Shown: positions 10,655-17,827 of the stretch, in pieces
Position numbering within the stretch: position 1 is the stretch's first letter
How the letters are laid out: every line of letters starts with the position of its first letter
Made by a program: the position numbers and the translations under genes
Source: Spirogloea muscicola
Taxonomy: Eukaryota; Streptophyta; Zygnematophyceae; Spirogloeales; Spirogloeaceae
DNA length: 17,827 nucleotides
Assembly (NCBI GenBank): GCA_009602725.1
Contig: WELB01000059.1
Coordinates: forward strand, 623,787-641,613
Direction: 5' to 3'
The notes under the pieces: model-generated
What the model saw: only the letters and a program-made list of their open reading frames with translations
What the model was told of the DNA's origin: nothing
Databases searched by the model: none

Positions 10655-10691
10655 GGTCATTAGCGCTAATGCTCGGTCATTAGCGCTAATG
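10655..10691. repeat. Two tandem copies of a 17-bp unit containing a 14-bp palindrome
   Basis: GGTCATTAGCGCTAATG occurs at 10655-10671 and 10675-10691 (period 20). Each holds the perfect palindrome CATTAGCGCTAATG. The second copy overlaps the in-frame ATG (10689) proposed for chlorophyll synthase. This suggests a protein-binding site in the 5' UTR or first intron. Confidence 0.9.
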
Positions 10692-13600
10692 TACGAGCCA
10701 TCTCTGCTGGGTCTCCTGCGTTGCGCAGTCATCGAGTCGGCGCTGCCCAAGGTGGCTCCACTCAAGCAGGAGTCGCAGGGCTCGGCCGCAGCACAGCTGC
10801 TTGGCATGAAGGGTGCCGCGGAGGAGACGGTAAGCATCCTACTTCAACCTCGACTAGGACACCCCTTCTGGTATCTCATACAGCACTGTGCCAATACGTC
10901 TATAAATTTATGAAGTACCAACACACAATGAATGAATTGTGTACTTAGGTATTCAGTTACGGAAGGGCTTTCAAGTGAGTTCTTGATTCTGATGACTTGC
11001 TTTGAGTCATTTAGTAACGTGTATGCTACATTCACCTTAGAGTGGCTTGGCAGCTTGGTTGAGTGAGAACATCGCTGAGGCCAAGCTTGAGAGTTGGAGT
11101 AGGCAGCACTGGTCATAGCTAAAGGGGGAAGAGAGGGTAAGGAAGAAGGGGGGCGTTGTTGGTTGGTGGGGTTTAACACTAGATGTGTGGATGGCGAACG
11201 AGGCAATGCGAGTTGGACAAGCTGCTGCTAATTTCACATTCATTTAGCGGCATAATGATTGGTCAACTGGGTGTCTCCTCTTCTGCAAGTTTCTGCCCTC
11301 TTGAGGCGCCCTCTTGAGGCGGCGTGCTGGGACGTTTCTGCTGCTCCCGTGCTCCTCCGCTGCAGAACATCTGGAAGATTCGGCTGCAGCTCACAAAGCC
11401 CGTGACGTGGGTGCCGCTCATCTGGGGGGTGCTCTGCGGTGCCGCTGCATCAGGTCCTTCTGGAATTCTGCCCTGCCAAAGAATGTACACTTCAAGGAAT
11501 CAGGAACGTCTACATGTTGTGTTTTCCTCAGAGATTCACACTTGGCTCGTTCAGAATGACGACCTTGTCAGATTTTGTGAGTTAGCCTCCAAGTTGCACA
11601 ATAACAGACTTTAGCTCTCAGGTGTCGGGCATTGTCAAATACTTGTTGCTGCTGTCAGAGAGGTCTTATCTAGCGACATTTGAGCTAGCTATGCAGGAAA
11701 TTTTGAGTGGACGCCCACTGACGTCGCCAAGGCCGCCACCTGCATGCTGCTCTCTGGCCCACTCCTCACGGGCTACACTCAGGTGCCAGTCTAGCAAAGT
11801 CAGGCAGCATTACTTTCAAAGAAACTCAAGTGACTCAACACATTGATCACAGTCAAAGTCGCTGTTTTCCTGGCTTGATGCACGATTGACCTGTGCGTTT
11901 TCAAGAGATGTTGGAGAAGCCTCACAGGTGCTGTCCTTGCACCTGGTCCTTAGCACCTGCTCACGGCTTGCTCGCAGACCATCAACGATTGGTATGACAA
12001 GGAAATTGATGCAATCAACGAGCCGTACCGCCCAATACCATCCGGCCGCATCACAGAGGCGCAGGCACGTATACCCAATTAAGCAACCTAACTGACCTGC
12101 ATGAGTCGGCATCCCATCACTTACAGCTGTGCTAATTGTCAAGGATCACAGCTTAATGTCCTTGACTCAAGGGGTCAAACATCACAGTACATTTTGGTGC
12201 CATTGATGGTCGTATGCTGTTTCCTGTCGCTCGCCCTGTGGATCTGAGAGCAGGTGGTGCAGCAGATTCTCGTGCTCCTCTTTGCGGGCCTGGCCGTGTC
12301 TTATGGTCTGGACCTTTGGGTATGTAGCCAAGCCTGATTAATACTCCTCGCACCGTTACTTCTGTGCTTGCTGATGCTGACAAGAAGTAAGAAAGCCTCT
12401 TCATAAAGAAGGCCTTCAGTTAGCTACTTAGCCTCGTGCAGAGCAGCCTGAAGAGGCCTTCACTCCTATCAATTGAGCTTTGAGTTGAATCGACTAGGCT
12501 GGGTTGCAGCTGAGACTCTGGTCTTGAGTCCAGGCAGGGCACGAGACGCCCACGCTCTTTGCCCTGTCCCTGATGGGTGCCGGGATCGCTTACATCTACT
12601 CTGCGCCTCCGCTTAAGGTACTAGCCCGGTCTAACCTTGCAGATTGATCTCGCGCCGTTAAAGCTGATAGGGGTCACCTAAACATCCAGAATGTCCTGAG
12701 TATGTCTTGAACGGCCCTCTTAGCAAAGTAGAAGGCTTGTACACCCTGATACATCACTAGTATATCATCACTAAAGCTTCAGATAGTTTACCCAACAGTG
12801 AAGCCCACAGTTCTGGGTACAAGATTTAGCTTCATCATGCCCCACAACTAGGAGCAAATGCGATGAGCATATGAAAGGGTCTTGTTTCACATCATGCTGG
12901 ATGTGATGTGCTTCAAAGGAGTTGAAGCTGGGCAACTTGCCAACATTTATATCAAAACCCTGGCTGGTATTGTGCACTTGCAGCTGAAGCAGAGCGGTTG
13001 GGCTGGAAACTATGCCCTCGGCTCCAGCTATATTTCTCTCCCCTGGTAAAGTCTGGCACCCTGTATGTCCGGCGCTGCAAATTGCCAGGCATATCCTTGC
13101 AGAATAGACCAGGCATTTCATGTGCACAAGCAGAAAATGGTGCAGCAAACCAGATGAAATAGATCCCTTCTTTTACTTGCTGACCTGTTGCCTTTTGCAG
13201 TAGTGAGTGCAGACGTTGGAGCTGCCTTTACATGTTCTTGAGAATGAACTCTTCATTCAGGTCTGTGACTGTAGGTGGGCCGGCCAGGCATTGTTTGGGC
13301 ATCTGGAGCTGGATGTGATCATCCTCACTCTGCTTTACAGCACGGCTGGGGTATCGTCCAAATCTCTTGTCACTGGTGATCTTTAGCGCTTGTCCAAGAG
13401 GTTTTTCACGTGTGCAACACTGCACATCGGCAGAAGTCAGCATACTCATCAGAATCGCCGGACTACCCAGATCCAGCTGCATTCTCGTATAAGCTTCGCA
13501 TTTTCTCTCACTTTGTGGGTTCCCTGTACTATGAGAGGCTATGTCTGAGTTGGCCAGAATGCAGAACCTGATGGACGCTTTCTCTCTCTGTTGTATCATG

Positions 13601-14986
13601 CAGCTCGGCATCGCGATTGTGAACGACTTCAAGAGCATCGAGGGAGACAGGAAGATGGGGTTGAATGTGAGCTTCGCCTCTTTCATGCCTCTTTGTTGAT
13701 GCTTGTATGTCATCCACACACGCTGAGATTCACTCTAATGTCCAGCATGGTCTGTGAGTCTTTTAGCTTTGTATCATTGTTTATGTACCTGCTCAGCAAT
13801 CTCATGGTAGTTATCTTGTCGGCAACTTCCCACCCACATGCTGATTGAGCAGCTCCTGATGCATGCGCAAGCAATTTTCCTGGCTGCCAAACATTGGTGC
13901 AGTCACTGCCGGTCGCATTTGGCGTTGACAAGGCCAAGTGGATCTGTGTTGGCACCATTGACCTCACGCAGCTATCTGTGGCAGGTGCATCCCTTCATGT
14001 TGTGCATGTACATGTGTTATGTTTAGTGTGGATGTGGCACCTCAGAGCATGATTGGCTCTGACTATGGCCAATTGGACACACTGCACTTGCTTCCTTGAT
14101 GGAAATTGCAGTGCTGGTGAATGTTGAGCCAAATAATATCAACAAGTCTGTAAAGCATCGGTCTTATGCTAAATGACTGAATCTCCTTGATGAAGTCTTG
14201 TTCTGGTTGCATTGTCTGCCTTGGCTTTTGGATTTGCTGAAAGCTTATATACATTGTAGATTGAATAGCTTCCATCTGCTTTCCTGCACAGCTTACCTCT
14301 TCGTCTCTGGTCAGCCAATCTACGGATCGGTCCTGCTCGGCCTCATTGCTCCCCAAATATTCTTCCAGGTCAGACAATAGCCCACAAGCATACATCACTG
14401 GGCAGTGCCACAGCACCATTTTGTTTCTGTGTTGTAGCGTGTTGTAGCAACTCACATAACCAGGCCAGGTAAGCGGCCATGCCTGGGCAAATATTGGCCA
14501 TGCAAGGCACCAATGCGCGCTAAAAAATGTCAGCCACAAATACATTGCCTGGCTGCCTCATGTGTTGGTGGTGATTGGCACACTCACCATCCTGTTGTTG
14601 CTTCCTCACAGTACAAGTACTTCCTAGTAGATCCCATCAAGTATGACGTCAAGTATCAGGTTGGTCTATACAAGCTCTTTAAACTCACAGGGTTGTAAGC
14701 CCATAGAGTGAATGGCCATCAGAAGACACATTAATCTAGCACCCCGATAAGTACGCTAAATCAGAGACTCCACCATCTAGACTGTAGTACGTGTTTTTTG
14801 CAACGATGTACGTTGGCACGAGCAGGCTCTGGTACCCTCTTTGTAGCAGTATTAGCGCTGGTCCACCTAAGCAGTAGACGTTGATTAGCTGAGCAGCTGC
14901 AAGTTTCTGGTCCTGCGCAGGCGAGCGCACAGCCATTCCTTGTCTTTGGGCTCCTGTGCACAGCATTGGCAATTGGGCACCGATGA
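10689..14986 (+). CDS. CHLG: Chlorophyll synthase, 13 exons
   Basis: This enzyme attaches the phytyl or geranylgeranyl tail to chlorophyllide, the last step of chlorophyll synthesis, in plastid membranes (UbiA prenyltransferase superfamily). Exons: 10689-10829, 11366-11453, 11697-11782, 11978-12064, 12254-12319, 12534-12617, 12984-13045, 13275-13350, 13604-13666, 13903-13984, 14292-14368, 14612-14659, 14921-14986; about 341 aa. Diagnostic segments in order: WKIRLQLTKPVTW, TINDWYDKEIDAINEPYRPI (first Asp-rich motif NDxxDxxxD), IAYIYSAPPLKLKQSGW, LGIAIVNDFKSIEGDRKMG (second Asp-rich motif), DLTQLSVAAYL, GLIAPQIFFQYKYFL, and the end FGLLCTALAIGHR. Every junction keeps frame and family spacing, and no core segment is missing. 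Intron 4 appears to use a GC donor. The start is uncertain: ATG 10689 gives only about 36 aa before the core, short for a transit peptide. An acceptor at 10728 or 10622 with an upstream exon is possible. Confidence 0.95.
11295..11320. repeat. 13-bp tandem duplication in CHLG intron 1
   Basis: GCCCTCTTGAGGC occurs twice head to tail, 45 bp before the exon 2 acceptor. No function is evident; it may be replication slippage. Confidence 0.9.
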
Positions 14987-15035
14987 GTTGCTACACTTAT
15001 GCCATCACCAACACCATTTCGTACCAACAATCCTT

Positions 15036-15040
15036 TGTAA
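15036..15040 (+). terminator. TGTAA polyadenylation signal of CHLG
   Basis: TGTAA lies 50 bp after the TGA stop. This pentamer is the typical chlorophyte poly(A) signal, replacing AATAAA. It is short and can occur by chance, but position and taxonomic fit agree. Confidence 0.5.
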
Positions 15041-16371
15041 CAATTGGGTAGATACCAAGGCATCCTCCAATCTCCTGAGCTGGAAGCAGAGTGATGGTAA
15101 GGAAGTAGTTGTAGTAATTGCGTACGTCCAGTCACCATTTTGGCCTTGTATGCATGTAACAGTGCTGGGTTTACAAAGCTGGCTTATTGAGATTGGAGAA
15201 GCAGTGGTTCACATAGAATGTGAAAAGAGCATGAGAACGGAGGGAAAGAGGCTTGATAGTTTGGAGAAGAAGATCTGAGATGGAAAATGGAGTGTAGGAA
15301 TGAAGATGGAAGGGGGATACAGTGATTGTATAAAGTAAAAATTTACACAAGTGAGCAAACAGGCAAAAGCGATGGATGGAGGGCTGCTTGAGAAAGAGAG
15401 GACCTGAGACTAACCTAATGTGCTAAGCAATCAAGTAAATTGGCTTGGCTGTCATTGCAGTGAGATTCAAAATATTAAATTTCATAGCTGCGTGAGAAAT
15501 ATGATAGTTTTAAGTGGAGTGCAGCACGGAACAATTCTTGAGTCGCTCGTGTCAAGTGACAAGCTGCACGACGTTAAATGCATGACACTGGCCGTGTTGT
15601 ACACGTGTTGGCTGGCATCCTGAAGTGAGCATCAGGAGACTGGAGATGTGCTATGGATCAACTGCATCTTTTGTTTATTGTCATAGAGAAGATAGCACCA
15701 CCTGCAGGCTGCTGAAGCCTCGATGACAGAAGGTCACACAATGACCACCCTTCTGATTGAAACAGGTATTCCTGTCAGCTGGTATTGTCTCTTGACGGAT
15801 TGCAAATGCACCATCAGTATCCGCCTAATCTCAATGACATAACGACAGGCTCCTGCATCAAATTGTGCACAACTGCGGCAGTGACAATGACAGGCTTCAA
15901 TGAGCAAAGCTGTGCCCCAATGGCCTTAGCTGCCAACTCCATACTCTCCTCACAGCTGTTGGACCTGTTACCCCGTGACCACTATTTGGGTTGGCTTTCA
16001 CAGCTACCATCTCCTTCTGGTAGACCTTCACGCTCACAGGCAGGAGCTGTACCTATGCCTTGCTGTATGATACTGCACAGCATCTCTGTATATGGCACAT
16101 TGATTCGTGTCTGTCTTTTATGATGATATGCAGCTGTGTACGCTAATTTAGGAGGCTTCTTGTCCTGGTGGCAAGCATAAGAAACTGCACATCCAAGTAA
16201 TGTGGCAATCCCACGGCAATACTGGACATGGCCAACTTAATGGTGCCACATGGCAGCAATTTATTTCCCGCTGAACGTTGAGCAATCAAGCGCCAGCACT
16301 TGCTGCTGCTGGTGCCATCACCAGCTTGCTCGAAATGAAGAAGTGAGGGCAATATTATGGACCTAGCTAGC
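15041..16371. other. AT-richer spacer with no recognised gene
   Basis: Only short ORFs without coding bias are seen (for example 15785-16123 plus and 16143-16373 minus). A purine-rich plus-strand stretch covers about 15180-15400. No RNA gene, repeat array or transposon protein is visible. Confidence 0.5.
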
Positions 16372-16412
16372 AATCTTGATCAAATCCTCCAGTGGAGGAT
16401 TTGATCAAGATT
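16372..16412. repeat. Perfect 20-bp inverted repeat with 1-nt spacer
   Basis: The left arm AATCTTGATCAAATCCTCCA (16372-16391), a single G, and an exactly complementary right arm (16393-16412) form a 41-bp near-perfect palindrome. It lies about 200 bp past the stop of the minus-strand gene ending at 16611. There is no T-run or GC bias of a bacterial terminator, and no flanking duplication was spotted. Confidence 0.97.
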
Positions 16413-16610
16413 TAAGGGGCCATGCAGGCTGCGGCTCCAATCGTGGAGGGCCTCAGGCCCTCACGGGCGTCTCGCGAGCACCCATCAAATGTGCTGGCGA
16501 GTCGCCAAAAAATTGGAAGCAAGACCAGCGAGCCCGTTGTGGGCAATACTGTGGCGCTGATCAAAAATAAATGACGCTGAGCGGCGACAGCGGCGGAGCG
16601 CCGTAGAGGC
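16413..16610. other. GC-rich spacer with small inverted repeats, 3' of the minus-strand gene
   Basis: It contains a short hairpin (GAGGGCC-TCA-GGCCCTC, about 16446-16462) and related words (GCGAGCAC, GTGCTGGCGAG). It probably includes the 3' UTR of the neighbouring gene. It might also be part of one element with the adjacent long palindrome, though no transposon hallmark is proven. Confidence 0.4.
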
Positions 16611-17586
16611 CTAGAACCGGTTGTCGATGCTGCGACGAGGGCGGGACATGGGGATGTCGAGGCTCTTGCGCAGGCTCACGTCGATGTTGACGCGCATGTT
16701 GATGCTCTGCCGCAGCGTCGTCCACATGGCCGAGTCCTGCAACTCGTCCTCGGGGTCGACGCAGTCCCACTGCCGCGCCTGGAGCGACTTGCGCCGGCTC
16801 TGCTGCGCGGACGGCGACAGGAGGTAATCCGCGGGCGGCGTCCCCGGCAGCGGCGTCATGGCCAGGTCCGCGGAGCCGTGGTCGCCTGGCGGCAGAGGCG
16901 GCGTGGCGGCGAGTGCCGGGCCGCAGCGTGGCGGCGACGGCCGGGCGTCGAGCGACCACCGGCGGAGCGCCGAGCGCTCCCCTCCGTGGCCCAGCTGCAG
17001 CGAGAGCCGGTGCGGCCTCCGCTCCTCCAATCCCGGGTGCCCACTGCTGCTGCTGCGCGACCATGACGACGAACTGGACAGTGACGAGCCGCTTTCTGCT
17101 GACGACGGTGGCGAGAGCAATGACGGTGCGGAACTGCGGCCTGGCAGGGCTGAACGAAATGGTTAGACTCACACAAATGACAATTAGTGAACTGTACCTA
17201 CATGACTAGAGACATCGAGTAAGATAGACAAAACTTACCGTCACAGCATGCTTTGCACAGAGTATTGCATCTTAGTTGACCTTTCTATCAGACAGACGGC
17301 ACAGAGTACCTCAGATGCATGTTCCAAACAATCTAACCCTGTACAATGCAATTGCAGATGTACATGTTGCCAGACTGTTTGCTGATGATCTACTTGGCAG
17401 AGTGACTGGAGATGGTCAAGAGCGGGCTGCCGCTCACCGGTGCCGCCTGGGTTCAGCTCTGCCGGCGGTGGCTGGTGGGGCTTGGCAGCAGCCTCCGTGA
17501 AAAGCAGCCGGCCGCGCTGCACGACATAGACAGCGCATGCGCTCGGCCGGTTCTTGATGCAGTAGTGCACCTTGGGTCCCAGGCCC
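16611..17586 (-). CDS. Unidentified Ser/Arg-rich protein, C-terminal two exons (partial)
   Basis: Exons on the minus strand: 17586-17438 (5' boundary provisional, acceptor CCGTGGCAG; the frame stays open to about 17650) and 17149-16611 (acceptor TTCAG, stop TAG 16613-16611). The donor ACCG|GTGAGC (phase 1) joins the CC of the last exon exactly in frame. The upstream exon reads GLGPKVHYCIKNRPSACAVY then VVQRGRLLFTEAAAKP, a folded-looking segment. The last exon (178 aa) is Ser/Pro-rich and disordered-looking, then ends in DCVDPEDELQDSAMWTTLRQ and a basic tail closing RPRRSIDNRF. Short motifs of form R-x-S-[L/I] recur six times. I do not recognise the family. The 5' part lies beyond the window. 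Confidence 0.6.
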
Positions 17587-17668
17587 CTGCCACGGTACAA
17601 AGAGATAGGCAGTGGTGTGCGCATCAGTGCATTGCCGCCAGGTGAGGAGCAACTTGGGGTTCACGTGG

Positions 17669-17827
17669 AGAGAGAGAGAGAGGAGATGACGGGGATGACA
17701 GGAGGGTAGGAGCTGGTCACATACTGGGCAGGGACGTGAGCTAGTTAGATAGGCAAGCAGAGAGCGAGCAGGGAGTCCACTGCGAAGACAGTGAGCGTGG
17801 AGGATAGAGAAAGAGAAAGAGGGGGGG
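17669..17827 (+). repeat. Purine-rich low-complexity DNA with short (GA)n
   Basis: A GA run at 17670-17684 and further GAGA/GGAGA/GAAA words extend to the G7 at the window end. In the sense direction of the minus-strand gene this is pyrimidine-rich and may be part of an intron. Confidence 0.6.

Larger units (their letters stand above)
9316..10688. promoter_or_regulatory. Head-to-head intergenic region between PAQR and chlorophyll synthase
   Basis: The PAQR start (minus, 9315) and the chlorophyll synthase coding start (plus, about 10689 or an upstream exon) diverge from here, so both promoters should lie in it. An AT-rich stretch just before the PAQR ATG (TTATTATATTG on the minus strand, 9331-9341) is TATA-like. 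GC-rich blocks at 9390-9860 and 10110-10480 have exon-like composition. One plus ORF (9576, beginning MSAFSALARRLPYVP, rich in Ala, Arg and Pro) looks like a plastid transit peptide. With a donor at 9768 (G|GTGTCC) it would join in frame to an acceptor at 10728 of chlorophyll synthase. That is only a candidate. Confidence 0.45.

Noticed and set aside
13228-13719. 163-aa minus ORF
   Set aside because: Antisense to chlorophyll synthase exons 8 and 9 and the intron between; no motif and no coding bias on that strand.
15785-16123. 112-aa plus ORF in the spacer
   Set aside because: Composition matches surrounding AT-rich DNA, no GC3 bias, no motif.
16561-17172. 203-aa minus ORF overlapping the last exon of the unidentified gene
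   Set aside because: Different frame from the exon that joins correctly to the upstream exon; it is Ala/Arg/Pro-rich as expected of a shifted frame in GC-rich coding DNA.

Overview
The window looks like ordinary nuclear DNA of a green alga (Chlorophyta in the broad sense). The evidence is a spliced, plant-type chlorophyll synthase gene, many short GT-AG introns, GC-rich exons set in AT-richer introns and spacers, plant-type TTTAGGG telomere-like repeats, and a TGTAA motif (the usual chlorophyte polyadenylation signal) shortly after one stop codon. A prasinophyte such as Cymbomonas is a guess from memory of its telomere-repeat-rich scaffolds; the sequence does not prove it. There are no bacterial-type operons, no CRISPR, and no convincing tRNA or rRNA.

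Layout. 1-1256: a GC-rich edge with degenerate telomere-like repeat, a weak minus ORF, then an unrecognised plus-strand coding exon ending at 1256. 1493-4614 (minus): a complete 8-exon gene for a TBC-domain Rab GTPase-activating protein, predicted 351 aa. 4641-6266: telomere-like tracts, a possible 34-aa membrane peptide, a 205-bp CT microsatellite and spacer. 6267-9315 (minus): a complete 7-exon gene for a seven-helix PAQR/adiponectin-receptor-like protein, predicted 345 aa. 9316-10688: a head-to-head intergenic region with GC-rich blocks, a (GCC)15 tract, a telomere-like tract and a cluster of TGACGT-type motifs. 10689-14986 (plus): chlorophyll synthase, 13 exons, about 341 aa from the proposed Met, with an uncertain 5' end. 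14987-16610: a spacer with a perfect 20-bp-arm hairpin. 16611 to about 17586 (minus): the last two exons of an unidentified Ser/Arg-rich protein whose 5' part lies beyond the window.

The three named genes work in unrelated processes (vesicle traffic, membrane receptor/ceramidase-like function, chlorophyll synthesis), so no pathway cluster or new multi-gene system is apparent. The less ordinary points are: telomere-like tracts on both sides of individual exons, a probable GC-AG intron in chlorophyll synthase, three in-frame alternative donors in the PAQR gene, long perfect palindromes in spacers, and a repeated R-x-S-[L/I] motif in the unidentified C-terminus. Gene models were read by eye from splice sites, frame continuity and remembered family sequences; no alignment was run.
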